Counted from the first letter of the stretch, positions 40,640 to 50,313 are shown. The stretch is DNA of 64,000 nucleotides from Pectobacterium versatile (GCF_020166435.1 NZ_JAINZP010000017.1:1-64000), one strand, 5' to 3'. The notes: generated by a model from the letters alone, not told the origin. Numbers and translations are program-made.

Positions 40640-41676
40640 CAGTTAATAACCACTGCGTCTCCGGCATCGGTTTGAGTAATGACGCCGATTTTCCATGCGT
40701 TTTCGCCGCTGCTGTTGAGTAATGCAACGGCCTCGTCTGCCTGTTCGGCTGGCAGTGCGATGATCATACCAACACCGCAGTTGAAAGTACGATACATTTC
40801 GTGGCGGCTGACATTACCGGCCTGTTGCAGCCAGTTGAAAACAGCAGGCCATTGCCAGCTGGATTCGTCGATCGTCGCCTGCATGCCTTCTGGCAGCACG
40901 CGCGGGATATTTTCCCAGAAGCCGCCGCCGGTCAGGTGAGAAATTGCGTGGACATCGACTTTCTCAATCAGGGAAAGTATGGACTTCACGTAGATTTTGG
41001 TCGGGGCCAGCAGGTGGTCGGCCAGCGATTTGCCTTCCAGCTCGAACTGCTCTGGATCGGTCTTGCTGACTTCAAGCACTTTGCGCACCAGCGAATAGCC
41101 GTTTGAGTGCGGGCCGCTAGAAGCGAGGGCAACCAGAACATCGCCGTTCTGAACTTTACTGCCGTCAATAATTTCTGATTTTTCTACCACACCGACGCAG
41201 AAGCCAGCAACGTCGTAGTCTTCGCCGTGATACATGCCCGGCATTTCGGCGGTTTCGCCACCGACCAGCGCACAGCCTGATTGCTTACAGCCTTCCGCGA
41301 TACCGGTAATTACGCTGGCAGCGGTGTCGACATCCAGCTTGCCCGTGGCGTAGTAGTCGAGGAAGAACAGCGGCTCAGCGCCCTGAACGACCAGATCGTT
41401 CACGCACATCGCAACCAGATCGATACCAATGGTATCGTGGCGTTTCAGGTCCATCGCCAGGCGCAGTTTGGTGCCGACTCCGTCAGTGCCGGAAACCAGA
41501 ATCGGTTCGCGGTATTTTTGCGGTAAGGCGCACAAGGCACCGAAACCACCCAATCCACCCATAACTTCCGGGCGACGGGTCTGTTTCACTACACCTTTGA
41601 TACGGTCTACCAATGCATTACCCGCATCGATATCCACGCCTGCGTCTTTATAGCTGAGAGAGGTTTTGTCGGTCAC
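40639..41676 (-). CDS. purM: Phosphoribosylformylglycinamidine cyclo-ligase
   Basis: A 345-residue AIR synthetase, fifth step of purine synthesis, closing the imidazole ring with ATP. Blocks include [20 protein letters not shown] at the start, [16 protein letters not shown], and [16 protein letters not shown]. The start is GTG after a GGGGACT region. First gene of purM-purN; a PurR-type site lies about 100 bases upstream. Divergent from upp. Confidence 0.97.
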   Translation of the reverse strand: MTDKTSLSYKDAGVDIDAGNALVDRIKGVVKQTRRPEVMGGLGGFGALCALPQKYREPILVSGTDGVGTKLRLAMDLKRHDTIGIDLVAMCVNDLVVQGAEPLFFLDYYATGKLDVDTAASVITGIAEGCKQSGCALVGGETAEMPGMYHGEDYDVAGFCVGVVEKSEIIDGSKVQNGDVLVALASSGPHSNGYSLVRKVLEVSKTDPEQFELEGKSLADHLLAPTKIYVKSILSLIEKVDVHAISHLTGGGFWENIPRVLPEGMQATIDESSWQWPAVFNWLQQAGNVSRHEMYRTFNCGVGMIIALPAEQADEAVALLNSSGENAWKIGVITQTDAGDAVVIN

Positions 41677-41773
41677 TGCTGAGTCCCCACGAAGGTTACG
41701 GGTCGTATTCAGAAAACACGGTATTTAGAAAACATACTGTGGTAAAAATAATGCGCGCTAATTCTAACAGTGT

Positions 41774-41789
41774 AGGCAATCGTTTGCGA
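41774..41789 (-). promoter_or_regulatory. PurR operator of purMN
   Basis: AGGCAATCGTTTGCGA agrees with the PurR palindrome at its central half-sites (GCAAnCGTTTGCG). It lies 98-113 bases upstream of the purM GTG. Confidence 0.72.
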
Positions 41790-41891
41790 GTGATGAGTCA
41801 TCGGCTGGCTATTTTTCGTCAATGGCGACAATTTCTCTCCTCGGTTGATCTGGATCAGGCTTAATCATATGGCGCTAAGTAAAAAAGGCGG

Positions 41892-41897
41892 TATAAT
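41892..41897 (+). promoter_or_regulatory. upp promoter -10 box
   Basis: A perfect TATAAT about 117 bases before the upp start codon. No good -35 hexamer is seen at 16-18 bases. A GC-rich repeat lies between this box and the gene, inside the untranslated leader. Confidence 0.45.
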
Positions 41898-41914
41898 CCC
41901 GCGATTTTTTTTAC

Positions 41915-41963
41915 GACGGGCTCTCATGCCCGCCGCCCTGCGGGCCGCCGCAAGCGGTGTTTA
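41915..41963. repeat. Short GC-rich palindromic repeat, copy B
   Basis: GACGGGCTCTCATGCCCGCC followed by GCCCTGCGGGCCGCCGCAAG and CGGTGTTTA. It holds two nested inverted repeats (CGGGC/GCCCG and CCGC...GCGG). It sits in the leader of upp and matches copies A and C. Confidence 0.7.
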
Positions 41964-42013
41964 AAAACGCGTTTGGCGTTTTTGTCCGTCCACTAGCCGA
42001 TGGGGAGATAATG

Positions 42014-42640
42014 ATGAAGATCGTCGAGGTGAAACACCCACTCGTCAAACACAAACTAGGTTTGATGCGTGAGAACGATATTAGTACGAAGCGTTTTCGT
42101 GAGCTGGCTTCCGAAGTGGGAAGTTTGCTGACTTACGAAGCGACGGCTGACCTGGCAACCGAAAAAGTCACCATTGATGGCTGGTGCGGTCCGGTTGAAG
42201 TCGATCAGATCAAAGGCAAGAAAATTACCGTCGTACCGATTCTGCGTGCAGGATTGGGGATGATGGACGGCGTGCTGGAAAATGTGCCTAGCGCGCGTAT
42301 CAGCGTTGTCGGCATCTACCGTGATGAAGAGACGCTGGAGCCTGTTCCTTATTTCCAGAAGCTGGTTTCCAATATCGAAGAGCGCATGGCGCTGGTGGTT
42401 GACCCCATGCTGGCAACCGGTGGCTCAATGATCGCGACGATCGACCTGCTGAAAAAAGCGGGTTGTCACAGCATTAAGGTACTGGTGTTGGTCGCGGCGC
42501 CAGAAGGGATTGCCGCACTGGAAAAAGCCCACCCCGATGTCGAGCTTTACACGGCATCCATCGATAAAGGCCTCAACGAGCAGGGTTACATCATGCCGGG
42601 CCTCGGTGATGCGGGCGATAAAATATTTGGTACGAAATAA
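42014..42640 (+). CDS. upp: Uracil phosphoribosyltransferase
   Basis: A 208-residue salvage enzyme making UMP from uracil and PRPP. The PRPP-binding loop is [20 protein letters not shown] and the uracil-binding end is [21 protein letters not shown] at 42014 with GGGGAGATA upstream gives exactly the E. coli length and start [18 protein letters not shown]. The frame is open further upstream through the repeat, but this is not likely translated. It works with the uracil permease UraA encoded next. Confidence 0.98.
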   Translation: MKIVEVKHPLVKHKLGLMRENDISTKRFRELASEVGSLLTYEATADLATEKVTIDGWCGPVEVDQIKGKKITVVPILRAGLGMMDGVLENVPSARISVVGIYRDEETLEPVPYFQKLVSNIEERMALVVDPMLATGGSMIATIDLLKKAGCHSIKVLVLVAAPEGIAALEKAHPDVELYTASIDKGLNEQGYIMPGLGDAGDKIFGTK

Positions 42641-42645
42641 CAGGT

Positions 42646-42673
42646 AAGCCGACTTGATAGTCGGCTTTTTTTT
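42646..42673 (+). terminator. Rho-independent terminator of upp
   Basis: AAGCCGACT-TGAT-AGTCGGCTT followed by T residues, five bases after the upp stop. UraA expression therefore needs read-through or its own promoter in the 170-bp gap. Confidence 0.9.
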
Positions 42674-42844
42674 GGCGTAAACCTCAGTATTTCCTATGGT
42701 GCGCCAGAGCCTGTGTTTCGTCACATGCGGTGCTTTATTACATCAGCAGTCAACCTTTTCTTGCTTCATCACCGCTGTGGGGCGGGATAAGTCTGGCTGC
42801 CATAAGAAGACACATAAATAGCAACACTACAGAGGATATTGAAG

Positions 42845-44134
42845 ATGACTCGTCGCGCCATCGGGGTAAGTGAACGACCACCCTTGTTACAAACCATCCC
42901 GTTGAGTTTCCAGCATCTGTTTGCGATGTTTGGCGCTACCGTTCTGGTACCCATTCTGTTCAAGATCAATCCAGCCACCGTACTGTTATTCAACGGTGTG
43001 GGGACGCTGCTTTATTTATTCATATGTAAGGGCAAAATCCCAGCGTATTTAGGATCGAGCTTCGCGTTTATTTCCCCAGTTTTACTGCTGTTGCCGCTGG
43101 GGTATGAAGTCGCTCTGGGTGGTTTTATTATGTGCGGCGTGTTGTTCTGTCTGGTGGCGCTGATTGTTAAGAAAGCGGGTACCGGCTGGCTGAATGTGCT
43201 GTTCCCGCCTGCGGCGATGGGGGCGATTGTCGCCGTTATCGGCCTTGAACTGGCGGGTGTCGCGGCAGGAATGGCCGGGTTGCTGCCTGCCGATGGCGCT
43301 TCTGTCGATTCCACTGCGGTGACGATTTCACTGGCGACGCTGGCGATCACCATTCTGGGTTCGGTGCTGTTTCGCGGCTTCCTGGCGATTATCCCGATTC
43401 TGATTGGGGTACTCGCTGGCTATGCGCTGTCGTTCGCGCTGGGTGTGGTCGATTTGACCCCGATTCGTGAAGCGCACTGGTTTGCGATGCCAACATTCTA
43501 TACGCCACGCTTTGAGTGGTTTGCCATTCTGGCGATTCTGCCTGCGGCGCTGGTGGTGATTGCGGAACACGTCGGCCATCTGGTGGTAACGGCGAATATC
43601 GTGAAGAAAGACCTGATGCGTGAGCCGGGGCTGCACCGCTCCATGTTCGCCAACGGGATTTCTACCGTGCTGTCCGGCTTCTTTGGTTCTACGCCGAACA
43701 CGACCTACGGCGAAAATATCGGCGTGCTGGCGATTACCAAAGTGTACAGCACCTGGGTCATCGGCGGTGCGGCGATCCTCGCGATTCTGCTCTCCTGCGT
43801 GGGCAAACTGGCCGCGGCGATTCAGGCTGTACCGGTTCCGGTCATGGGCGGCGTGTCGCTGCTGCTGTACGGCGTAATTGGTGCGTCCGGTATTCGCGTG
43901 CTGATTGAATCCAAAGTGGATTACAACAAAGCACAAAACCTGATCCTGACCTCCGTGATTCTGATCATCGGCGTCAGTGGTGCGAAAGTGCATCTGGGCT
44001 CGACCGAACTGAAAGGCATGGCGCTGGCGACAGTTGTCGGTATCGGCATGAGTCTGGTGTTTAAGGTCATCAGCCTGTTCCGCAAAGAGGAAGAGATCCT
44101 CGATGCGCCGGAAGAGAACGACGCGCGTTCATAG
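42845..44134 (+). CDS. uraA: Uracil:proton symporter
   Basis: A 429-residue inner-membrane permease of the nucleobase:cation symporter-2 family with 14 hydrophobic segments. ICKGKIPAYLGSSFAFISPV, ALVVIAEHVGHLVVTANIVK with the uracil-binding glutamate, and GFFGSTPNTTYGENIG are family signatures nearly equal to E. coli UraA. ATG at 42845 is eight bases after GAGGA and yields MTRRAIGVSERPP; a TTG two codons before is too close to that site. Confidence 0.97.
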   Translation: MTRRAIGVSERPPLLQTIPLSFQHLFAMFGATVLVPILFKINPATVLLFNGVGTLLYLFICKGKIPAYLGSSFAFISPVLLLLPLGYEVALGGFIMCGVLFCLVALIVKKAGTGWLNVLFPPAAMGAIVAVIGLELAGVAAGMAGLLPADGASVDSTAVTISLATLAITILGSVLFRGFLAIIPILIGVLAGYALSFALGVVDLTPIREAHWFAMPTFYTPRFEWFAILAILPAALVVIAEHVGHLVVTANIVKKDLMREPGLHRSMFANGISTVLSGFFGSTPNTTYGENIGVLAITKVYSTWVIGGAAILAILLSCVGKLAAAIQAVPVPVMGGVSLLLYGVIGASGIRVLIESKVDYNKAQNLILTSVILIIGVSGAKVHLGSTELKGMALATVVGIGMSLVFKVISLFRKEEEILDAPEENDARS

Positions 44135-44238
44135 CCGCATCATTCCCCCTGTTGAGGCCGTGAGTATCGCGTCCTCAACAGGGCTCGGTTTCTGTGATAA
44201 ACTCGATCCGTTTCCTGCCCGTTTTGCTTGAGGTGATT

Positions 44239-44940
44239 CTGAACACGCCGGCACAGCTTTCATTGCCACTCTACTTACCCGATGACGAAACATTTGCCAG
44301 TTTCTATCCGGGTGAAAACGCGTCTCTTCTTGCCGCCGTCAATAATGCTTTGTATCAAGAGCATGGTAGCTATATCTATTTCTGGTCACGCGAAGGGGGC
44401 GGGCGCAGCCATCTGCTGCATGCTGCCTGCGCCGAATTGTCGCGTCAGGAGCGTGCGGTGGGCTATGTGCCGCTGGATAAACGTGCCTACTTTGTGCCGG
44501 ATGTGCTGGAAGGGATGGAGCAACTGGCGCTGGTGTGCATCGATAACATCGAATCTATCGCGGGCGATGAAGAGTGGGAAATGGCGGTGTTTAATCTGTA
44601 TAACCGCGTTCAGGAAACAGGGCGTGCCCGGCTGTTGATTACCGGCGATCGTCCGCCGCGTCAGCTGAATTTACGTCTGCCCGATCTGGCTTCTCGTCTC
44701 GATTGGGGACAAATCTACAAGCTACAGCCGCTGTCGGATGACGAAAAAGGGGAAGCACTACAGCTGCGTGCCAGACTGCGCGGGTTCGAATTGCCGGAAG
44801 ACGTCAGCCGTTTTCTGCTTAAGCGCCTGGATCGCGAAATGCGCACGTTATTTATGACGCTCGATCAGCTTGACCACGCTTCCATAACTGCCCAGCGTAA
44901 GCTGACCATTCCTTTTGTGAAAGAGATCCTCGGACTGTAA
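44239..44940 (+). CDS. hda: DnaA regulatory inactivator Hda
   Basis: A 233-residue AAA+ protein that, with the DNA-loaded sliding clamp, makes DnaA-ATP hydrolyse its nucleotide and so limits replication starts. The clamp-binding motif [10 protein letters not shown] is at the N-terminus. AAA+ features include the Walker-A-like [27 protein letters not shown] and [14 protein letters not shown]. The start is CTG at 44239 after GAGGTGATT, the same unusual start codon known for E. coli hda, and gives the same length. An ATG at 44194 would add 15 unrelated residues. Confidence 0.94.
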   Translation: MNTPAQLSLPLYLPDDETFASFYPGENASLLAAVNNALYQEHGSYIYFWSREGGGRSHLLHAACAELSRQERAVGYVPLDKRAYFVPDVLEGMEQLALVCIDNIESIAGDEEWEMAVFNLYNRVQETGRARLLITGDRPPRQLNLRLPDLASRLDWGQIYKLQPLSDDEKGEALQLRARLRGFELPEDVSRFLLKRLDREMRTLFMTLDQLDHASITAQRKLTIPFVKEILGL

Positions 44941-44957
44941 TTGACGATCGCTTCCGG

Positions 44958-45329
44958 CTACAGTATTTCCAGCACCTGCTCTGGCGGACGGCCGATACGT
45001 GCCTGACCTTGTGCCACGACGATGGGGCGCTCGATGAGCTTCGGATTGTCGATCATCGCCTGAATCAGCTGCGCTTCCGTTAGTGCGGCATCTGACAGCC
45101 CCAACTGCTGATAAATTTCTTCTTTGGTTCTCATCAATTCGCGTGCGCTAGTAAAGCCCAACTGTTTGACCAACTGAGACAGTGTCGCGGCATCGGGCGG
45201 CGTGTCGAGATAGAGCACGACGTCAGGCGTAATATTGTGTTCTTGTAACAGCGCCAGCGTTTCACGGCTCTTGGAGCAGCGCGGGTTGTGGTAAATCGTC
45301 ACGGATGTTTTGATTGGAGACGGTGTCAT
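44958..45329 (-). CDS. yfgD: ArsC/Spx-family reductase-like protein YfgD
   Basis: A protein of about 123 residues with the thioredoxin-like ArsC fold. The catalytic cysteine is in YHNPRCSKSRETLALL and the conserved arginine segment is KLIERPIVV. Similar to ArsC glutaredoxin-dependent arsenate reductases, but no ars genes are nearby and the cellular substrate of YfgD is not established. AAGGAG fits ATG at 45329; the ATG two codons earlier is too close. It follows bepA by 14 bases in the same operon, as in E. coli. Confidence 0.9.
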   Translation of the reverse strand: MTPSPIKTSVTIYHNPRCSKSRETLALLQEHNITPDVVLYLDTPPDAATLSQLVKQLGFTSARELMRTKEEIYQQLGLSDAALTEAQLIQAMIDNPKLIERPIVVAQGQARIGRPPEQVLEIL

Positions 45330-45343
45330 CGTCATGCTCCTTA

Positions 45344-46807
45344 TCAGGATTTTTGGTACTGGCGGAAGCGCTGCTGCAACTGGCGGAGCTGGTCGATACG
45401 GGCATCGTAACGCGCCTGTTCCAGACTCCCCAATTTGACCAGTGAACTTGCGTTGCTCAGTAACCGAATAGATTGATCGAGCTGGCCGCTGAGTGCCAGA
45501 CTCTCCGCTCGTGCGGCCAGTTCTTCTGCCCGCTGTCCTTGTGCAGCAGCGGCTTGTGCCAGCAGATCCCAGCCGTTCGAATCATCAGGGTGTGCGTAGG
45601 TATAGCGATACAGTATTTTGCTGGCAGCAGCAGGTTGTTTCCCTTCCACATAGGCATTCGCCAGATTAAGCTGAAGTACCGGATTCGCCTGCATTCCAGG
45701 CACGTTTTGTAAGCGGGCGATAGCCTGCGTCGCGCGGCTTTGTCCCAAATCGATGTCCGTCATCATATCCAGAAACCACGGATTTTCAGGCGCGCTGCTT
45801 AGCAGCGGTTGCAGCACATTACGTGCTTCATCGTACTTCTTCGCCTGATAAAGCTGGATCGCGCGGCCATACTTCGCGGCTAACTGCTCTCGTACGTTAC
45901 CCTTTTCCCATTGCACCAGCAGATCGTCGCTCAGCGGACGCTCCGGTGAGCCATACATACCAAAGGTGCGTATTTTGGCGAACAAGAAATCCTGAGAGGA
46001 TTGTACCGGCGTTGAACGCATCTGGTTGGCGCGGTTGCGTGCATCGGACAGGCGACTTTCCGGCAAGGGGTGAGTCAGCAACATTTCTGGCGGTCTGGAC
46101 GCATAGCGTGATTGATCGGCCAGCTTTTGCAGGAAATTCGGCATGGCCTGTGGATCAAAGCCTGCGCGCTGCAACACCTGAATACCGATGCGATCTGCTT
46201 CTTGTTCATTCGACTGCGTGAACGTAATCATGCCCTGCTGCGCACCCGCCAGCGTGCCGCTGAGCGCCGCCATCCCCAACTGCGGGTTGGCCATTGCCAG
46301 CAGAATAGAACCGAGCGCGCCGACCCAGGTAAGCGGGGCGCTACGCTGCTGCGATTCCATGCTGCGCGCCAGATGGCGCTGGGTAACGTGAGAGATTTCA
46401 TGCGCTAGCACCGAGGCCAACTCGCTTTCGCTGTCGGCATAGCGGAACAGCGCGGAATGCAGCACCACGTTGCCGCCGAAGAAGGCGAAGGCATTGATGT
46501 CGTCATTGCGGATCAGGTAAAAATGGAACGGCGTACGCACCGAATCAGCCTGTTTGACCAATCTGTTGCCGAGCTGATTAATATAATTGGATAACAGCGG
46601 ATCGTTGATAAGCGGCGCACCGGCCCGCAGCTGGCGGACGTAAAAATCGCCCATCGCCAGTTCCTGATTGATACTGAGCGTACCGCCTGCGGTGGTGCCG
46701 ATATCCGGCAGCCGATCCTGCGTGTCGGCCTGAGCAGGAAGCAGGTTGCCAGCCAGTAATGTCCCAAACAGGACGGACATGACCGTTTTTCTTAACCGAA
46801 TAGACAT
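45344..46807 (-). CDS. bepA: Periplasmic metalloprotease and chaperone BepA
   Basis: A protein of about 487 residues. A signal peptide ends near LPAQA. The M48 zinc protease domain has HEISH in [18 protein letters not shown], and NEQEADRIG supplies the third ligand. The C-terminal third is a TPR array. BepA helps assembly of LptD and other outer-membrane proteins and degrades stalled ones. ATG at 46807 gives the E. coli length; a TTG at 46828 would add seven residues. Next gene upstream is the DUF4276 gene rather than perM as in E. coli. Confidence 0.95.
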   Translation of the reverse strand: MSIRLRKTVMSVLFGTLLAGNLLPAQADTQDRLPDIGTTAGGTLSINQELAMGDFYVRQLRAGAPLINDPLLSNYINQLGNRLVKQADSVRTPFHFYLIRNDDINAFAFFGGNVVLHSALFRYADSESELASVLAHEISHVTQRHLARSMESQQRSAPLTWVGALGSILLAMANPQLGMAALSGTLAGAQQGMITFTQSNEQEADRIGIQVLQRAGFDPQAMPNFLQKLADQSRYASRPPEMLLTHPLPESRLSDARNRANQMRSTPVQSSQDFLFAKIRTFGMYGSPERPLSDDLLVQWEKGNVREQLAAKYGRAIQLYQAKKYDEARNVLQPLLSSAPENPWFLDMMTDIDLGQSRATQAIARLQNVPGMQANPVLQLNLANAYVEGKQPAAASKILYRYTYAHPDDSNGWDLLAQAAAAQGQRAEELAARAESLALSGQLDQSIRLLSNASSLVKLGSLEQARYDARIDQLRQLQQRFRQYQKS

Positions 46808-46958
46808 AACGGAAGATAACCTTATCAACAGCTAACGTGAAAGCATTCTGCTGACTATCTTAGCCAGCGATGGCAGACAAAGAAATGCCCGAGCGGGAAA
46901 AACGTGGTGAAGGTGGAAATCAGCATGGAAGAAATTTCATCTTACAGAGATAAATTCA

Positions 46959-47621
46959 TCAGGACTGAAGCGGTTTCAATGCTTCCAGACGCTGTAGCCA
47001 GCCTTCAAAGTGAGGACATTGCCGACGTATCGTATCCAACCCGATATCAGCAGCAATCAGTGGCCCATGTAGTGTCTTTTGATATTCTGGTATTGCCGCA
47101 AGAATACGTTTTGACGGAGCCGTTTGTGGACTATTGTTAATGCATTCAGGAGAATCAAAAGTGAGTTTAATATTGTTAAGTTCTGTTACCCGTCTTTTGT
47201 CCTCAAGCCAGTCTGCGAATTTTTCTGGTTCGCAAAATAGCAACGCTTCAAATTCATGCAATAAAAAATTGGCGATAAAATTAGGTTGAGCGACATCATC
47301 ATGAAAGGCATTTTCTAAATTCGAAATCCATGAGTAAATATCGCCGTTAGTTGATTTTCCCTGTGTAAGCAAAGGGAAATCAGTTGGTAAACCATAATAA
47401 TCAATTAATGTTGTCACCCAGGCTTTCTTATCTTGCTGACAAAGTTGGGTAATTTGATGTTTCACTTTCCCATAGCTGACAATTCCACCTTTATGTCCCC
47501 GGCTGGTTTGTGCCAGAATCGCATTAAGGTAAATACCTTGTCGCACAAAATAAGGGGCCAATGTATCGCGAACAAATGTTTCTTCCGTTTGTCCTTCAAC
47601 AAAAATATTAATCCTCGTCAT
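46959..47621 (-). CDS. DUF4276 (TOPRIM-like) protein, partner of ATPase
   Basis: A protein of 220 residues with DUF4276 hallmarks: INIFVEGQTEETF with the first acidic residue (Glu9), VTTLIDYYGLPTDFP with Asp-x-Tyr-Gly, and NFLLHEFEALLF. These acidic positions match a TOPRIM-type nuclease site. DUF4276 genes commonly follow RecF/OLD-like AAA ATPases, and such pairs resemble anti-phage modules (PARIS, OLD/Gabija class). The ATG at 47621 lies two bases after the ATPase stop, showing one operon. An upstream start at 47663 would overlap the ATPase by 40 bases. The function is inferred, not shown. Confidence 0.82.
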   Translation of the reverse strand: MTRINIFVEGQTEETFVRDTLAPYFVRQGIYLNAILAQTSRGHKGGIVSYGKVKHQITQLCQQDKKAWVTTLIDYYGLPTDFPLLTQGKSTNGDIYSWISNLENAFHDDVAQPNFIANFLLHEFEALLFCEPEKFADWLEDKRRVTELNNIKLTFDSPECINNSPQTAPSKRILAAIPEYQKTLHGPLIAADIGLDTIRRQCPHFEGWLQRLEALKPLQS

Positions 47622-47623
47622 GA

Positions 47624-48721
47624 TTATCGCTGCGGCCTCCCGCCGAGTATATTTTTCTTCCACAGTTCCCCTAAGCTGTAATCTTCCAGCCAGTCTTGCA
47701 GTGTGTTCTGATCCAAACGTTTAAATGTGGATGCGCCAAGATGCTTATCCACGACGATCAAATCTTCGGCTTCAAATTCGTTAACCAGCTCTACGGATTG
47801 TGTTGAAACAATGAGTTGATGCTGTTTGCTGGCACTTCTGATGAGTGCGGCGAGTACGCTGATGGCATAGGGGTGCAGGCCTAGTTCTGGCTCATCAATG
47901 ATAATGGCGCTGGGCATATAGGATTCTGGCTGTAGAAGCAACGTCGCTAGCATAACAAAGCGCAGTGTGCCATCGGACAGGTCATGCGCTTTAAAAGGAA
48001 TATCCTGATCTTTTTCAACCCATTCGAGCTGAATGCTTTCCTGATTATCCGGTGTTGGACGGAGATAAAAATCGCCAAAGAAAGGGGCAACCATCTGAAT
48101 GGTTTTAACAATGCGCTGATAATGTTCGGTATGGTTTTTTTGTAAGCGGAATAGAAATGCTGCCAGATTTGCACCGTCTTCTCGTAAATAATCATTATCA
48201 TTAATGCGATGAATTTGTTTTATTTTTGCACTGTCACTTGTGTCATTTAAATGATAAACCTTCAATGCCTCTAGCAGAGGAAGAACGTCATCAAATTTAT
48301 TTGTACCATCATTGGTACGATATATTTTATGCTGCGATTCAAAATGTCCACGCGTTGCTACGGTTCCCGCTTTAGCTAATATATCTTCGTATTGAAACAT
48401 CATCCGATTATCGTTCGTGGGTTCCAGAGAAAAATGATAGTTTGTTTCTGTAAAGAATATTTCTCCTGCCAGATAAGGACTTTTTTTACGGCCAAAGTGA
48501 AGCAGGGCATCTGGTCCCCCGTTTTTGCCAACAAAAAGTTGCAGTCGCTGAGCTAGCAAATTCGTTATCAGACGAAAAAATCCAATAAAGTTGGATTTTC
48601 CTGCGCCATTTGCGCCGATCAAAATGTTTAACGTGCGAATTTCCACATCACAGGCGGCAATGGATTTATATCCTTCAATCACTATGCGGCTTAGATGATC
48701 GCTTTTGATTACCGTTTTCAT
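47624..48721 (-). CDS. RecF/OLD-like AAA ATPase of a two-gene system
   Basis: A 365-residue ABC-type ATPase of the AAA_21 group. Walker A is GANGAGKSN (36-44), the signature is LSDGTLRFV (248-256), Walker B is IIIDEPELGLHP (273-284) and the H-loop region is QLIVSTQSVELVN (302-314). It has no long coiled coil, so it differs from SMC and Rad50. It is immediately followed by the DUF4276 gene. The pair sits between bepA and bcp. Base composition is slightly more AT-rich than the neighbours, which suggests acquisition. A phage-defence role is likely from family context but unproved. Confidence 0.85.
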   Translation of the reverse strand: MKTVIKSDHLSRIVIEGYKSIAACDVEIRTLNILIGANGAGKSNFIGFFRLITNLLAQRLQLFVGKNGGPDALLHFGRKKSPYLAGEIFFTETNYHFSLEPTNDNRMMFQYEDILAKAGTVATRGHFESQHKIYRTNDGTNKFDDVLPLLEALKVYHLNDTSDSAKIKQIHRINDNDYLREDGANLAAFLFRLQKNHTEHYQRIVKTIQMVAPFFGDFYLRPTPDNQESIQLEWVEKDQDIPFKAHDLSDGTLRFVMLATLLLQPESYMPSAIIIDEPELGLHPYAISVLAALIRSASKQHQLIVSTQSVELVNEFEAEDLIVVDKHLGASTFKRLDQNTLQDWLEDYSLGELWKKNILGGRPQR

Positions 48722-48869
48722 GATGGTGTTGTTGCCTTATGTGACTGAGTTACTCGCATTTCACGATGACGTTGCATGTTGGTCTACGTGATATAGCAGA
48801 AAGAAGAGGTGAGGTCTTGTATTGCGAATCCGTTTAACGAACTATTGTGAGTCTTTTCCCAGAATCAGG

Positions 48870-48896
48870 AAAAACCGGCACGTATGACGGTGCCGG
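48870..48896 (-). terminator. Rho-independent terminator of bcp
   Basis: On the minus strand CCGGCAC and GTGCCGG form a hairpin followed by five T, 22 bases after the bcp stop. Confidence 0.85.
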
Positions 48897-48918
48897 TGGA
48901 AAATCTGAAAGCGGTGAA

Positions 48919-49386
48919 TCAGGCGCTTTTCAGATAATCGAGAACGATGTCGTGGTGGTTGCTGGTTTTGAAGTCGTCAAACACCTTCTCCACCTTGCCG
49001 TTTTCATCGATCAGGAAGCTGATGCGATGAATACCGTCATAGGTTTTCCCCATGAAGGTTTTTTCTCCCCAAACACCAAATCCTTCTGAAACCTGATGAT
49101 CCTCATCAGAAAGCAGCGTGAAATTTAAGACTTCTTTCTCGACAAAGCGGGACAGTTTTTCTGATTTGTCCGTGCTAATACCGAGAACTTCAACGCCATG
49201 TTTTTTCAAATCGTCCATATTATCGCGCAGGCCGCAAGCCTGAACGGTGCATCCTGGCGTCATCGCTTTAGGGTAGAAATACACCAACACTTTCTGTCCC
49301 TGGAAGTCGGTTAAATTTACTTGTTCGCCATCTTGGTCGGGCAAGCTAAATTTCGGTGCAATATCACCGGCTTTCAGTGTGTTCAT
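48919..49386 (-). CDS. bcp: Thiol peroxidase Bcp
   Basis: A 155-residue peroxiredoxin of the BCP/PrxQ group that reduces hydrogen and organic peroxides with thioredoxin. The peroxidatic and resolving cysteines are in MTPGCTVQACGLRDN. The rest (LSDEDHQVSEGFGVWGEK, FMGKTYDGIHRISFLID) is close to E. coli. ATG at 49386 follows GGAGAG; a GTG one codon earlier is possible. It lies downstream of gcvR as in E. coli. Confidence 0.96.
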   Translation of the reverse strand: MNTLKAGDIAPKFSLPDQDGEQVNLTDFQGQKVLVYFYPKAMTPGCTVQACGLRDNMDDLKKHGVEVLGISTDKSEKLSRFVEKEVLNFTLLSDEDHQVSEGFGVWGEKTFMGKTYDGIHRISFLIDENGKVEKVFDDFKTSNHHDIVLDYLKSA

Positions 49387-49461
49387 CACGACTCTCCGTC
49401 TTGTTTCTCTTCATGCTGTGGATATACCCATGCTATTTGCAATAATAATGGCAACGTTATG

Positions 49462-50013
49462 CTATTGGGCATAGTTAACGACGCTAATACTGCCTTGTGC
49501 GTGCAATTCTGTACATAGCTGATGAAAGGCTGGCTCAATAATTGAGCTATCAAGCGTGGCCGAACTGTGTGCGGCAATCTGAATATACAGCTGCGGCGGC
49601 TTGTCACCTTCTGCGGGCTGGGTTTTTGAAACCAGCTCAGCAATGTTTAACTGGTGAGAATCGAACAAATCGGTAAAACGCTCGATGATGTGAGGGGAGT
49701 CGGCAACGTCAACCTTCACCCAGACAGTTGAGGGCGTCGGCTGGCTGGCCTGTGACTCCGTTCGTTTCATCACGATCAGCAAATCCATCTCTGCGCCTTT
49801 CAGCGGCAGGGTCGATTCAATCAGCGTTATCGCGTTCCAACTGCCGGACAGCAGCATAATGAAAGTGAACTCTTTGCCCAGCATAGCAAGACGGCTATCT
49901 TCGATGTTGCAGCCACAGCTACTGACGTGGCGGGTAATCGCATTGACAATACCGGGGCGATCAACCCCCAGCGCGGTAATAACCAGATAGTGTTCTTGTG
50001 AGCTTGGCAACAT
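49462..50013 (-). CDS. gcvR: Glycine cleavage system regulator GcvR
   Basis: A protein of 183 residues with two ACT domains (about 7-85 and 95-170). It binds GcvA and turns it into a repressor of the gcv operon when glycine is low. The blocks HYLVITALGVDRPGIVNAIT and LSGSWNAITLIESTLPLKGA are almost the same as E. coli GcvR. ATG at 50013 has ACAGGAAG upstream and gives the E. coli-like start; an ATG at 50037 would add eight residues. Confidence 0.95.
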   Translation of the reverse strand: MLPSSQEHYLVITALGVDRPGIVNAITRHVSSCGCNIEDSRLAMLGKEFTFIMLLSGSWNAITLIESTLPLKGAEMDLLIVMKRTESQASQPTPSTVWVKVDVADSPHIIERFTDLFDSHQLNIAELVSKTQPAEGDKPPQLYIQIAAHSSATLDSSIIEPAFHQLCTELHAQGSISVVNYAQ

Positions 50014-50078
50014 CGTGCTTCCTGTCTTTTTTCCCATTAATCACATGGTAAACATAAAAAATTGCCTGGAGCAATTTT

Positions 50079-50135
50079 TAACGCCGCTTGCGGCGGCCCG
50101 AAGGGTGGTGGACAGGGATAGCCCGCCATAAAAAA
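50079..50135. repeat. Short GC-rich palindromic repeat, copy C, with 13-bp flanking direct repeats
   Basis: An inverted copy of the A/B repeat (ACGCCGCTTGCGGCGGCCCG then AAGGGTGG and GCCCGCCATAAAA). It is bordered by two perfect copies of CTGGAGCAATTTT at 50066-50078 and 50136-50148. The stretch 50038-50313 between gcvR and dapA otherwise holds the dapA leader and no gene. Confidence 0.75.
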
Positions 50136-50313
50136 CTGGAGCAATTTTAGCTATCCTTGCCAGCCTATTTCCCCAAAACATCAGAAGCATTTTTAATTTC
50201 GTTTACTGCGTCATAAAAAAACCTGCGTCAGGCACCTACAACGCCCTTGTCTGCTTGCTTTTGCATAGAAGTCAAAAGTACCATGAAGCACTTGTTTGTG
50301 GAGGGGATGGCCA

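Noticed and set aside
41957-42013. Upstream extension of upp through the GC-rich repeat
   Set aside because: The family protein begins exactly at ATG 42014, which has a good ribosome site.
46904-47140. 78-codon plus-strand frame near bepA
   Set aside because: It overlaps the end of the DUF4276 gene in antisense, and the protein pattern of DUF4276 is clear.
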